64,000 nt of DNA from Coriolopsis trogii (lineage: Eukaryota; Basidiomycota; Agaricomycetes; Polyporales; Polyporaceae): contig JAHYIO010000001.1 in the NCBI GenBank assembly GCA_020543525.1, forward strand, positions 2,418,001 through 2,482,000, given 5' to 3'. The notes below the pieces were generated by a model. The model was not told where the DNA came from. It saw nothing but the letters and a program-made list of their open reading frames with translations, and made no database searches. Below, one piece after another: positions 34,875 through 47,101 of this stretch (the stretch's first letter is position 1; the number at the start of each line of letters is the position of its first letter). Position numbers and translations under genes: made by a program.

Positions 34875-35670
34875 ATGCCCTCGACGCAGTTCTATCCCTT
34901 AGAGCAGCATCCACGCACGGGCGAGCCATTCCTGCGTCTGCCCGCACCTCTCGATCGCGTCATTGTCACTCCGCCACGACGAGAGGACGTTCCACACATT
35001 GTTGCCATCTTGAACGATTACCCAATCAAGCGATGGCTAGATGGTCCGCCGTTTCCTTACCTCGACATACATGCCGAAGACTGGGTTGCAAAGACGAAGG
35101 AACAGTCGGATGCTGTCATGCATGAATTACGCATGGCGGAGGAAGAAGAGCCGGACGGACCGCAGGTGGCCGTGAGCGGCTGCCCAGTGGGATGTCTGCG
35201 AGGGGTGGCGGACGACGGGACTGAGGTGTTTCTCGGCGCGATCGAATTCACTCGGTGTGGGTTCCCGGATCTTCTCGACCGAGACGAACAGGAACGGCTG
35301 GTCTCGACCAACGAGAGCAGACGACGGGGAGATCCAGAGACGGTGTGGTGCATAGGCTGTGAGAGGTCTGAAGAACCACTCTCGGGTGTGAACTGACTGT
35401 TCGCACATATAATTTGCAGACTACCTGGCAACACCTGTGCATGGCCGAGGATTCATGAGCTGCGCACTGCGCATGCTTCTGGAAGGATGGGTGGTACCGC
35501 GTATGGGAGCGCGTCGGATACGTGTCGAGACGATAATTGGCAATACGGCAAGCGTACGAGTACTGGAGAAGCTGGGATTCAGAATCACGAACAGCGTATG
35601 GAGAGGGAAGGTGACTAGCGCAGGAGAGATGATAGATGGCTTTCATGTACTGTGCTGGCAGATGGTGTGA
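34875..35670 (+). CDS. GNAT-family N-acetyltransferase, copy 2
   Basis: Two exons: 34875-35358 and 35420-35670 (244 aa). Paralogue of the upstream gene: both start with a FYPL/FHPL-type N-terminus followed by TGEPFL(R/Q)LP, have first exons of exactly 484 nt, and carry motif A (here YLATPVHGRGFMSCAL) and the block RIRVETIIGNTASVRVLEKLGF. Divergence is clear across the middle, so the duplication is not recent. Substrate unknown. Confidence 0.87.
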
Positions 35671-36080
35671 ATTGGCCGGCGCGGATGACAACGGTCACTG
35701 AAGAGAAGATTGAGCGTGCTTCTGAATGGGACTGCAGCGCTGATATCCACAGCGGTCGACGGTGAGTCGGCGACGATGGGAACGAGGGCGAGACGGGAGT
35801 GGGACGTCGAGGTCGTCGAGCAGGCGGTGTGCGCCGACGTACTGCATAGGAGGAGTGGAGGTCAGCTTGGCCACTGGCAGTGGGCAGTGGCTGAGGACGA
35901 GCGGCTGTCTTGGGTATTGCCATCGTCGTCACGCTCCGCTTGCGCCGCGGGCCCTGTCGGGCACAGCCCCCCGTACAGAGACAGTGGACCGTCCGCGCTC
36001 GCTCTCCATCAGCCATACAATCTTCCCTTTCCTCCACCACCACCTCTTTCCCTTTCCAGCCCCCCGCCCACACATCCTCA
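35671..36080. other. intergenic: GNAT 3' / RIM9 promoter
   Basis: No gene seen; a CT-rich leader (about 36020-36080) precedes ATG 36081. Confidence 0.4.
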
Positions 36081-37958
36081 ATGGGCCTCCTTCGCCCAGC
36101 AACACCGGGCTTTCTTGTTACTCTCATCGCGACTGGTCTCCTCGCCGCCGTTTCTTTCAACGTCCCTATTCTCAAGTCTGTATTCTTCCTCAAGGCCACG
36201 CTCAATTCCGGCAATATTCATGAATCCATCACGTTTGGCACTCTTGGATACTGCGTCCAGCAAAACAATGGAAACCAAACATGCTCCAAGCCTTCCGTGG
36301 GCTATCAGCTTGGTGAGTAACCTCCTACGGCATCTCTAGTAATCTACAGCTTTCAATCACAGATGTGAACGCGCTACTAGGCGACGATACCATCATCAAG
36401 ATACCTGAAGTTCTCGTCAAATGGGTCACATATGCCCTGGTCCTCCACATCGTTGCCCTCATCCTCGCCGGTATTTCCGCCGTCTTTGGACTTCTCGCCC
36501 ATGTCCGTGAGATGTCTATGACCTACTGCAGCACTTGTGTATCTGGCTTCGCGGCGTCTGTCGCACTCCTCGCCTTCATTTTCGACCTCGTCCTTTTCTT
36601 CCTCACCAAGTCTCGCATCAACAATGTCCAGGGCGGTGCGGCAGAGATAGGATTGGCCATCTGGCTTACTCTCGCCGCATGGCTCCTACTCTTTTTCGCC
36701 GGTTGCTTCTATGGCCTCGGCCGTTGTTGCATTAGACGCCGCCCTCGTGGTCCTGGCAGAGATACTCTTCCTACGCAGAACGACCACTACGCGGAGCAGA
36801 TGCGTCTCGATGCCGTCAAAGCCGAGGCAGACCGCAAGGCCCGCCAGGCTGCAGGCAAGACCGAAGTTGGTCTACCCGCTTTCCAGGAGTACGAGCGCCA
36901 ACCGCTCACCTCCAAAGTCGATGAAGCATACATCGAGGACGGCGATCAGATCGTCCCCCTCCATCCACGAAACCCATCAGCCGGTGCTGGGGCCGGTTTT
37001 GCTGCAGGCGTGGGGCCAGCTGCCGCCGCAGGGTATGTTCGCAACCAACAGCCGCAATATGCTGGAGGCTACGCACAAGCCACCCCCGGAACTCGCACCG
37101 TAGATGCATACTACAACCAGAACTCTCCTGCGCCCTCACTCCCCTCACCTGCACGACAAGGAAGTCAGCATACTCAAGCGCCTTCTACATATAACGACCC
37201 TTACTCTCTCCCTCCTGGCGCAGCACCGGCTGCTGCCGCCGGTGCTACGGCAGGATATTTGAGCGCAGCCACCCCCTATGGTCATCAGCAGCAGCCAAGT
37301 GGTGCTTCATATGGCCATCCTGCACGTGGAACGTCTTGTAAGCCCTTGGTGTATGATACACAATGCCATCATTCGCTGACTAGTCACGATAATAGACCAT
37401 TCGGCTGTTTCACATCAGGATAACGCATATGGTCAGGACTACAACAACATGACAGATCCCTTCGCGGCCCGTCCCACACAGGTCAACTTCAATCCCGACT
37501 CGTACAATGCTACTGGCTACATGTACAACGGGCAGACCTCGACACCTCCTCCCAGTGGTGGATCAAACACGAACCCGTACCGCGCCACTCAAGCGTCTTA
37601 TCCCCCAGACCGCACTTACACTCTCGGCGGCGGTGGATACGGCGAAAATGTCGTCCCCGCTCTCAACACATCATCAGCGTACCCTCAGTATGGCAGCGGC
37701 TCGCCAGCGCCCAGTGCGTCTATATACACCACGTCGTCTGCCAGGACCTCCACTGCACCTCCGCCAGTCAACACGCGAGTCACTTCACCTCCAGGGATGC
37801 CCACCCCTGCGAGTCCACGAGGTCCCCGTGATCCCGCACCGTCTATGCCTGCACCACCGATAGTGGAGTCACCAACGCACGAAGATTACGCCGATAGTCC
37901 TCCCATGTACGATGCGGCCACTGCGCAGCCACCAGGCCAGTGGGGCGCGAAGCATTGA
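36081..37958 (+). CDS. RIM9: PalI/RIM9-type pH-response membrane protein
   Basis: Three exons: 36081-36312, 36363-37337, 37396-37958 (589 aa). SUR7/PalI family with four membrane segments: TPGFLVTLIATGLLAAVSF, TYALVLHIVALILAGISAVFG, GFAASVALLAFIFDLVLFF and IWLTLAAWLLLFFAGCFYG. The first extracellular loop has the GYC...C pair of the family. The long C-terminal tail (about 390 residues) is cytoplasmic, rich in Pro, Ser, Tyr, Gln and Ala. In fungi PalI/Rim9 assists the Rim21/PalH sensor at the plasma membrane for alkaline-pH signalling; this role is inferred from the family. Confidence 0.88.
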
Positions 37959-38277
37959 TGATTTTCCTTTCGTACGCTTTCCGCTTTCACCCTTCTACTG
38001 TCTGTTCGCGTTCGGACTCGCTTTTTTACCTTATGAGGTGGACAGACTACTTGTATATGTCGTAATTATTCGCCGACTTCGTGGGCAACTCGTTTACGAG
38101 TCTGGATGTACAGTAGGTTCCCCAGGCACTGCACGAAATACAGCCGACGCATACATCCCCATTTCTTCGCTCGCTTTGATGGACGATTCGTACACCTTTT
38201 TGCACAACATACGACATACGACACGACACCGGACAGTACTTCCACTATCACATTGGCCCACCGTACGAACGAATTTC
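37959..38277. other. convergent intergenic region
   Basis: 3' regions of RIM9 (plus) and the agmatinase-like gene (minus). No gene seen. Confidence 0.4.
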
Positions 38278-40014
38278 TTACAACTCTTCCTTGGCTGGCG
38301 CCCAGATGCTGCGTGGCTTCGGAGGCGCAGAAGACAAGAGCATGGACAAGAAGTCGTGCACGATGTCCGCAGCTGCGATGCCCGTAATCTCGACTGTGGG
38401 GGGCACGAGCGTTGCGCAGCGCGGTGGGGTTAGTACAGCATTCCATTCCAAGACGGGAGAACGACTCCTGCGTGAGTGGGTACGCAGCACGTACCGTTGT
38501 CGTATGCCGGGGATACCTCCACAATGTCTGCGCCGCTGCGCAATCGATTTGGGCAGGTCAGTATCTCTGTTTCACCGGGGGGCTGCGGAAGCGGGTGGGG
38601 ATCTACTGGGACGTACACAAAGTTCAGGCCTGCAAGGCCTCGGATGATTCGTTTCACTTCGCGCGTCGTCCAACCGCCTGCTTCAGGGGTACCTGTGGCC
38701 GGTGCGAGTCCGGGGTCTGGAGAACGGCAGTGTCAGCATCTGCGAAAGTGACACACAGGGTGACTGACCGATGACATCGATGTCCAGACTGCCATGCGGA
38801 CACAGTATTAGCGTAGAGCGGTGGAGCTGCGAGGGCTCGCGGCACGAACCTGAGATAGACGGGTGAGTCTCCGACCCGGGCGCGGATGCGCTTGATGATC
38901 TCCGACACGCCGTAATCGTCAATGTCGTCCGTCGAAATCAGCTGAAACCCGACCGCTTCGTCGTTCTCGAGGTCGACCATGCCCTGAGTGAGAGTCAGAA
39001 TGATGGGCATGACAGGACCCGAGCAAGTGAAGGAGAAAGAGACACTTACGGCGAGCTTGCAGCGGATGCCGGCGTGGATGCTCGTGTTGGTCATGAGTCC
39101 TTCCTCTTTTGCGAGGTAGAAGAACGTGCCGTGGGTGACGCGCGATTGCTCTGACCCGGGCCCTGGGTAGGCGGGCCATGTGTCGAGGTGGGCATCGAAG
39201 TGGATGACCGAGACGGGGCCGTAAACCTTGTTGAGGGAGCGCAGGATGGGGAGGACGATCGTGTGGTCTCCGCCGAGGCTACATGCTCACGGAAGTTAGT
39301 ATGGCCCATCTCGACGGTTTCGACATAGGGTCGGGGTGCTGTTACCTTACGATCCGAGGATGTTGTTTGCCATCCTTGGAGAACTTCTGTGTGAGAGAGG
39401 TAGTGCCGCTGGAATCTGCATCCACGCTTGCGGGAGAGCGAGCCAGAAGAGTCGAATAAGCCACCTCCATCTGGTCGACTGCTAGCGCGTTGTCGAACGG
39501 ATTTACAGGAACCTGTCAGGAGCACGTTATTTGCGGACTACCAGAAACATGTGATCCGTGAACTTACATCGCCACAGTCCACAATCTTCGACCCTAATTC
39601 GTACGGATTGTTTTGCCAGGCGAGGGTGTACCCTCGGGACTCTCGCTGCCGTCTGCTCCCTGACCGGATGGCATATGGACCAAACCTTGCGCCCGGGCGG
39701 TACGTGACCGCGGTGTCGAAGGGCATTCCCAACAGGGCAATGTCAAACGAAGCGTCTTCGTCTTCGAGACAGCGCGAATACGGCAGGTGGGAGAACGACA
39801 GGGGCCCAGAGAAGGTTTGGTCGATCTGTTTGCCGTACTTTTCGAGCCAGGTCTGCGAGCCTGCTGAGCGCGACCCCGCGAACTCGGAGTGGACGTCCGC
39901 TAGGGGCATCTGGTCCATGTTGTGATGATGACCATGTCCTGTGCGGTGCGCGTGCGCGAGATGCACATGCGCGAGAACCAGAAGGAGTGCTGCGATAGAA
40001 TGGAAACGCGCCAT
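38278..40014 (-). CDS. secreted agmatinase-like ureohydrolase
   Basis: Eight exons: 40014-39568, 39512-39346, 39278-39050, 38983-38850, 38788-38769, 38716-38617, 38535-38495, 38393-38278 (417 aa). Arginase/agmatinase superfamily; hydrolyses a guanidino compound with release of urea. The binuclear Mn site is complete: [15 protein letters not shown] and SLDIDVIDPG. Further family blocks are FGPYAIR and [12 protein letters not shown]. An N-terminal signal peptide ([22 protein letters not shown]) is followed by a His-rich stretch HRTGHGHHH, so the enzyme is predicted to be secretory, unlike the cytosolic or mitochondrial arginases. An upstream in-frame ATG (about 40083) would bury the signal peptide. 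Exact substrate (agmatine or other) is not decidable from sequence. Confidence 0.9.
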
Positions 40015-40368
40015 TCGGAAACAGTTCCAAGGAGGATGCGCGGACCAGCGAGCGGTCCCTGAGAGCGCGGTGTCAGTATACACCGAAGATGAAGTGAGCT
40101 ATATATCTCGGACACTTATCTCCAGACAGCTCACTCACCTTCGATCGTAGATAGGAAGCACAGACCACCCGCGGCAGCTGGACGCGCATCGTCCACGTCC
40201 ACTCGCGAGCGCTTCTGAGATCATCTGACCAAATCCGGACGCCATTTACACGTCTCGTTTGGATTGAAGCAAGGCCGTACTTTACATACATACATGGAGA
40301 ACGATAATCATACATGCTACCCTAAATCCAAAGAAAAGATACAACAATGAACTCGAAACACCCGAGAG
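40015..40368. other. intergenic: agmatinase promoter / trefoil 3' region
   Basis: No gene seen. Confidence 0.4.
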
Positions 40369-41371
40369 TTACGCCCCAGTGCGATGCTTTGTCGTTCTCA
40401 GCTCCAGTATCTCCCACTGCCGTCTCAGCTTCGCCTTCTCGCTGGCTCCGGCCACTTCTTCCGGAGTGAGCGCGACGACCTTGACCGGACGCAGGGCCTC
40501 TGGAGAGTCGTCCACCTCCTCGGCCTCGTTCCGGTCCTGTTCGGCAAGCTCACCCTCTGTCAGGTCGATCTCCCCGTCGAAGACCTCCTCCGGCGTCGAG
40601 CTCGTCCTCTTCCCCCCAAACAGCGCGAGCGGCCCTGCCATTGCCGAGTTGAGCATCGCCGACGCGTTGTCGATCATCGTGGGGGGCTTGCGCACGGGGA
40701 CGGAGGTGAGGTAGTACGCCTTCTCCTTCCACGCGGAACCGCCGCTCTCCCGTCGGGAGGGGTACGAGGGATCGGAAGCAAACGTGACAGTGATCTCCTT
40801 CGTCTCCGGATGGTAGACGAAGCGAGGAAGTGCATGAGAGAACGCGTTGGGGAACGGGGCGAAGACTGGTCTCCGGTGGCGAATGACGAGGTTTTCCTCT
40901 GGGTAAACGCTGGTCGGTTTCTGGAATCATGAGCGCATGTATAGAACGTACCTTGCACATCGATAGCGTGTCCAGCAGACCTCGAGCAGAGTGCTCCAGA
41001 AGTATCAATAAAGAAGACCTATGCATTACGCCATCGCATGAATAGTGTCCAATGAACGCAGATGCTCTCAGTACAGACCTGGTTGTCGCATTCTGGCCTT
41101 CTCATCGCTGTTTCCCAGCTTATCGTCAATGCCGTGCGGTCACAGACGACTGGGTCGGCTCACATTCGACTAGAGAAGTCTCAGTCGCAGGCCATAGAAT
41201 GATAGACGTCCCGTCCTGGCTGAAGCCCTGGTAGACATCGAAGACCCGTCCCGTCCCGACAGAACGTAGCATGAAGTAGCTTCGTGGAAAGCCGTAGCTG
41301 TTCAGCTCCACCTGGAGTGGTGCAATAGCTGCGGACTTGGGTTCCTTCTCATTCTCAGTTGTGATGAGCAT
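40369..41371 (-). CDS. beta-trefoil (ricin-B-like) domain protein
   Basis: Four exons: 41371-41164, 41107-41079, 41018-40952, 40898-40369 (277 aa). The N-terminal half has the beta-trefoil pattern: SYFMLRSVGTGRVFDVYQG, DGTSIILWP, NQVFFIDTSGALCSRSAGHAIDV and ENLVIRHRRPV, each resembling a ricin-B repeat. The C-terminal half is acidic with EIDLTEGELAEQDR and a basic WEILELR end. This two-part layout recurs in basidiomycete hypothetical proteins I recognise, but no function is known; sugar binding is only a structural guess. No signal peptide. Exon 2 is 29 nt; phase and family pattern both require it. Confidence 0.75.
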
Positions 41372-41624
41372 GATCAGAGGAAGATTAGCGGTCGAGGAGT
41401 AAGTACTAGGCAACAGTCGTGCGTGAAGGCGAGAGGAAAGCAAGTAAGTACAGCCACATCGACCTGTGCAAGGGGCCAACGTCATAGCGCCGAGATGCCC
41501 GGCCTGTGATTTTCGACTACAAGTAGTATTGGCTACATATAAGTACAGCAAGGAAACTAGAGTACATGAGTGTCTATGACGAAACCGCGATAGCAGTCAC
41601 AAAGACTGGGCAAAATAGAATACC

Positions 41625-44212
41625 CTAATCCTCCATATCGACGTCGTCGTCCGAATCGTCCCCAGCAGGCTTGAACGCGCCTGGCATGTCTTGACGCTGT
41701 GCCCTGCGTTTCGCCCTCTCTGCTCGTTCGGACTTCTGCTTCTCGACCCAGTCTTCGAGCCCGTTACGATTCTTGGACAGCCCCTTCCACTACATGGCAG
41801 TTAGCGGACAATGTCGGCCTCAAAGAGAGCCGCGAAGAAGCTCACCTCATGCCGTGCGATGACGCTACCTTCCGAAAGACCCCAACGGCGTCCCAACCAC
41901 CCTGTGCTCATCAACACCGGTTGCTTTGAAGAACCAATGTAAGCCCTGGAACAATCTGTACATATAGCGAGGAAACCCACTTGTGAATGCCAGCTGACGT
42001 CCCGTACACAAGGCCGGATCCGCGATGGTGTGATATCTTGCGGGTCGGGGCCGCTTGGATCTAATGCCATTGAGAGTGTGTGGGACCTGTCGAGCACCTG
42101 AACCACTCTTCCGTCCAACGACCATATCTGATGCGCGGCATGAGAATAACAGACAGTTGTGGTGGTCCAGAACAATGCACGTACATGGATACGACCGTCT
42201 GAAGAACCGGAGTAGATGTACTGTTGTCCTGTTGTCTCCGCCGGACTGAAGTGACAGCGTATGAGCGTCCGTAGCACCTCGTGCCCCGTGTACTTCATAA
42301 CGCTGCAGTCCATCGGATGTGCGTTGAACCTCGGGCGCGGGTAGCTGTCACCTCTGCACGAGCAATTCGGCATGAGCCCCTGTCTTCCATAGCATCAAGA
42401 CCACACGTACCGGTAGTCGAAGTGAGGAATGCCGTAGTCCTGGCTGGCGACGCTCTCGAAATCCGAGTTACTCCTCATCATGCGCAGATCCCATAATCGT
42501 AGGATTTGGTCTTTGCCGTTCGATATGACATAACGGCCATCACCTTTAGCCGAGACATAAGTGATACCCTCCGTATGTCCAATGAGTACACCTGACGGCT
42601 TCCTCGTATCTGCCAGCGAGCGACGGTCCCTGGAGATATTCAGGATTGTGGTGCGAATGCGATCTCTACCTCCACTTACCAGACTTTCACGAACGTATCG
42701 TCTGACCCGCTGATGAGCACGTTTCCAGATGCGGTGTCAGCCCAGCAACATGTGTTCACGTCATCGGCGTGTCCCACAATCTTGACCGTTCTCCGATCGG
42801 CAATGAGGTCGTACACTGCACCCAGGTCAACAAGTAAGGGAACATCACCACATGGACAAACGTACCAAAGATCATTCTGCTGCCACCTGCGATGACCTCA
42901 TTGCCGTCCGCTGAGAATTTGCAACTCCAGATGCCGAATTGATCTTCATCATCGTAGGTATTCCATCCGCGGCGGCCCCTTTGAGGAGATGGATCCTTGA
43001 ATGAGATAGGCGTTTGTTCTGTAGAGGAATCTAGCGTCGATGTCATGTGCACGGTGCTCGACTAGGTTGTTGAGGATGTCAATATGCAAGAATACGTGGA
43101 GAGATCGTCGAACGTACTATCGACGCATAAATCATCCTCGAACGAAAGTTGAGCATAAGGAGCTATACAGGCGCGTGCGCTCGCACTCACCGTTGATTGT
43201 CAGGGCTGAGATGCGAGTCTGTGATAGTCCAGCGTCCAGGGGCTGCTTGAATGGTCTTGATAACTTCCATTGTTGTCGAATGTCCGTCGCCAGACTCTTG
43301 AGGTTGTGTTCTACCTTGTTTGAAAGGAGCCTTCGTGTCATACACATGAAGACGGAAATCTGTATCACAGATGAGGTTCGCTGCTAAGTCAGTACTTCAA
43401 AAAGAATAAAGACACCTCACTTCTAACACAAGTGTAGTAGAAGGCGGAGTCTTTGGCAGCAGCATGAGCGAGTGTGGTCACCTAGTGCAAGCAAATACTC
43501 GCCAGATGAGAATTGGCCAACGTAGGCATTGGCGGCATAGGATGCGACGGCGGTGCCACTAGAGTTCGGGAGTACATCCTGCCGATAATTTGATGAATGG
43601 AATTCGAACAAGATGTGCGACGAGGGCATACGCTTGTTAAATCCTCTTTCGGTGTCGGTCGCGCGCTCAATCCTCTGCTAAGTAGATTGCGCGCCACATT
43701 TCTTTGGCCATCGCGGGACATCTTCTGGTGCAGGATTCGTCCAAACTCCCCACTGTATAAGAGCTCCAAACCCTCCTTCTGTGGCTCGGTTACCTTCGGC
43801 CACCAGGTGGAACGATCCCAGCGCTGGACATGCGTTGAATGACCCCACCCGTAACTGTAGCTTTCCCTCTCGTCCTCTTCCTCGTCTTCGTCGACATAGT
43901 CTGAATCATCATCGTCCTCCTCCGGAACGATCGTAAGACCTCCGCTCCCGGCAGTTACACCATTGTCCCGACCGGTGAACAAGGTCAAGAAGCGTTGGAG
44001 ATCTTCCAAGGTGAGTGAGGCAGATATGCTTGTACCATTGCTATCTGTTGTCTGGACGCCCTGTACCTCCAGTATTGCTGGTGTGCATCAGCCACCGCGG
44101 GAAACGCACTGGGAGTGTTGCACATACCATCCAGTATTGCCTGCATTCGCTCTCTACTGATGCCAGAGTCCGCCCCGACGTCTCCCGTCTGCGCTGGATT
44201 GTTGTGGGACAT
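41625..44212 (-). CDS. DCAF11: WD40 protein DCAF11 (WDR23), CUL4-DDB1 substrate receptor
   Basis: Thirteen exons: 44212-44128, 44044-43632, 43578-43482, 43450-43421, 43380-43191, 43136-43118, 43061-42866, 42815-42680, 42629-42411, 42344-42185, 42127-41981, 41923-41846, 41789-41625 (644 aa). An acidic N-terminal region (PEEDDDDSDYVDEDEEEDE) precedes a seven-bladed propeller with GHADDVNTCCW, LISGSDDTFVKVWDRR, GHTEGITYV and DQILRLWDLR; the WDRR/WDLR ends are DWD boxes that contact DDB1. The C-terminal helix ARHEWKGLSKNRNGLEDWVEKQK is typical of the fungal orthologues. In animals DCAF11 targets NRF2-type regulators; the fungal target is unknown. Two exons are 19 and 30 nt. Confidence 0.88.
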
Positions 44213-44539
44213 GGTAGAATCGTGTGAGGGATGGCAGAGGGCACACTGGGACGTGGTGTACTGAGTGAACGACCGTCTATACTTGCTTCAAGTACCCGGT
44301 CTGCTGAGCAAGCCGACCCCGCATCCGCTCCGGCCTCCGTCACGGATACGGCCCTGTCTTATCTTATCTCCGTTCGGGCTTTCTCCATCTCAGATCATCC
44401 ATTGCCCACCCGACGATGTCCGACGTTCTCCGACTGAATGCTCATCCGCGCTAAGACGCGAATAATCGCGAGTTGAGCCTGTTCACGTAACGTTCGCCAC
44501 TGCCAGCCATACCCTGCTCTCTATCTGCTTCATGCAGCC
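44213..44539. other. divergent promoter region (DCAF11 / TBL1-like)
   Basis: Promoters of two WD40-protein genes transcribed apart. No gene seen. Confidence 0.4.
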
Positions 44540-46800
44540 ATGGTCGATCCGTTCCATATCACTGCGGATGAGATAAACTGCTTGATTTATGCTTACTTCA
44601 AGGATTCAGGTGCGTACAGGCGGTGCATTCTCGGGCGGGCCTCTCTTACATTTCTTCGCGTGCGCGCCCCTCAGGCTTCCAGCACAGCGCGTTTGTGCTC
44701 CGTGCGGAAGGACACCTAGAGCACTCGCCTTATTACCGAAAACATGTACCGCGCGGCGAACTGGTTGAGCTCCTCAGCAAGGCTCTCCTCTTCTCCGAGG
44801 TCGAAGCTCATTGGAAAGGCGACAATATGACCCTCAACTGCACTAATACATTCAAGCTGTTGGAGCCACATGTCTGCTCTTATGATCCAAATTTTCCCCC
44901 TCCACCACTCCCTGCGTCTACATTCGAAGCTCAGCGTATGCCCCTCGCGAATGTCCAGCCGCAACCACACCCGTCTGCATCACTCAATAGTTCAGCATCA
45001 GAGAGCTCGCTTAAGCGAAAGGCCACTACCATACCGTCGTCCGACCACCGACCCCCGGAGAAACGTGCGAAGCCGAGTGGCTCGAAGGATGTAGAGGTAG
45101 ATACGCGGACTGTTCGTGCCGGCGGACGTACGTTGCCTCGTCCTTATGTATCAATTGAACACAATCAAAGCGTCTCTTTCTTAAGCCAGACCGTCGACGT
45201 CAAGGACGTCTTCCAACACTCTTGCTACCACACAAGTAGCAGACACAAGCAGCACCAAGAGCAGTGGTGCAGAGCCGTCGTTAGAACCTGAGGAACACCC
45301 TGATGGCCCTGTCCAACTCTTGAAGGCACATAAGGCAGAGGTTCGTACGCTGCTCAGATTGCGCGAGCATGAATTTGACTTCAGAGTAGGTTTTTGTCTG
45401 TGCATGGAATCCGGTGCATCCGACGATTCTAGCATCGGGGTACGTGTCTTAGCTTCTTTATGATTTTGGGGCATGCAGATTCAGTCTAGTGTTCCCTAGT
45501 TCGAAGGACAGCGTCGTTCATCTATGGAATGTCCCTGGGCCCGATCAAGATGGCGTCGTCCAATCGAAGATTGAGCCACCAATACTTTGCGCGTATGCCG
45601 CACAAAGTGAAGAAACAGATCTTACATCCCTCGCATGGTCGAACGACGGCTCGCTTGTTGCGGTTGGCTGTTATGATTCCGTGCTGCGTGTCTGTGATTC
45701 CAATGGTAAAGCTTACTTCTCACATGAACAGCACGATGTAAGTTCCCCTGTCAGTCTTGTTTGGCTATCAACTGACTGTGTGTTGAGAAGGGACCGATAT
45801 TCGCTGTTCGATTCTCACCTGGTGGCCGCTGGCTCTTGTCCGCTAGCCTTGATGGTTCGGCGTGTGTTTGGGATGTCATGGGAAAGAAGTTACATGAACA
45901 CTTCCCCATACACAAAGGTACGTTCTTATTTGTTCAGCAGGTACTGTGATTTGATGTTCGCGAGTGTTGTTCCAGAAGGTGCATGCTGTCTAGATGCAGA
46001 CTGGTTGTCGGAGACGCGGTTCGTTACCAGTGGCTCCGACGGAATCATCAACATCCTTACTCTAGGCTCTCAAAAACCTCTCAAACGATTGATGTGAGCC
46101 TCACCTTCATCCTGATATGTCCCGCTGTTCATCTGTTCACAGCGGCCACGAAAACGAGGTCAATCAAGTGAAGAGCAATCCAAGCAAGACAAGACTGGCT
46201 TCGTGCTCTGATGATAAGACCGCCCGGATATGGAATATCGAAGATGTGGACTCCTCGCGCGCCCTCGATGACCATCCAATAGTCTTGAGTGGGCACACAG
46301 GCCCACTAAGCAACATTGTCTGGTCACCACTTACAATCAGCGGAGAGCACGAACTAGTGGCCACGTGAGGCTGACTGCGTTTGTCTCTCTTGGGCAGTGT
46401 ACTTATATTGTCAAACAGGTCATCCTTCGATGGGTCTACGCGCATATGGGATAGCGTTACTGGAGATTGTTTGTGCACCTTCAACGACCATAACGAGGCT
46501 GGCGTCTACACCTTGACATTCAGCCCTGACGGACGGCATATAGCGACTGCCGCCGCTGATGGATGGATACATATATACGACGTGCGGGTAAGCAGTGATA
46601 CTTGCGTTACTTGGGCAATTCTAACCGCCCTGTTTCAGTTAAAACAGAAGCGCTGGTCTTGGAGTACTGGTACCCCCAAGCATAGCGGTATCTTCGAGAT
46701 TGTGTGGCAACAATCGGGAAACCTCAATCGAATAGCCATGGCTATGGAGAAGTGTACCGTGGGCGTAATCGACCTCACACGAGTACCAGAACTGCAATAG
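44540..46800 (+). CDS. LisH-WD40 corepressor of the TBL1/SIF2 family
   Basis: Ten exons: 44540-44609, 44675-45127, 45186-45340, 45390-45439, 45479-45737, 45788-45917, 45976-46093, 46143-46364, 46419-46587, 46639-46800 (595 aa). The N-terminal LisH domain (ITADEINCLIYAYFKDSGFQHSAFVL) is a tetramerisation module; after a Pro/Ser-rich linker come about eight WD40 repeats, for example FVCAWNPVHPTILASG, DSVVHLWNV, GPIFAVRFSPGG, KTARIWNIED and GSTRIWDSVTGD. The relatives TBL1X (577 aa) and yeast SIF2 belong to SMRT/NCoR-HDAC3 and Set3 deacetylase complexes, so a nuclear corepressor scaffold is expected. One exon is 50 nt. The exon-2 to exon-3 junction lies in the linker and is the least certain. 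Confidence 0.88.
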
Positions 46801-47101
46801 TTTATTGTTTTTCTGTCGTAGGGGACAATTGTATTTATCGTTGACCTATGTCGTTCTATCTTCTGTGTAGTAGCTATAGCGCACACCTATACTATGCCAT
46901 ATGTAATGCAAGCCAACACTGTGACTCCCGCGACGGACTGCCGACGACATTCTGGAGAGGTCGAGATATGCCTCCGTGATGACGTAACTCGCTATGCCGG
47001 ACGGCCGCGCATATGTCATGCCCGAGTCCGCCTTGCTTTCGACTCTGCGTCTCTCTTCCTTTCCATCCATCTCCCGCTCTCGACATTGGCAACACGCAAA
47101 G
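46801..47101. other. intergenic: TBL1-like 3' / BI-1-family promoter
   Basis: No gene seen. Confidence 0.35.

Noticed and set aside
41923..41933. Frame change in the last part of DCAF11
   Set aside because: Caused by a counting slip; with the exon starting at 41923 the frame runs through to the conserved C-terminal helix.
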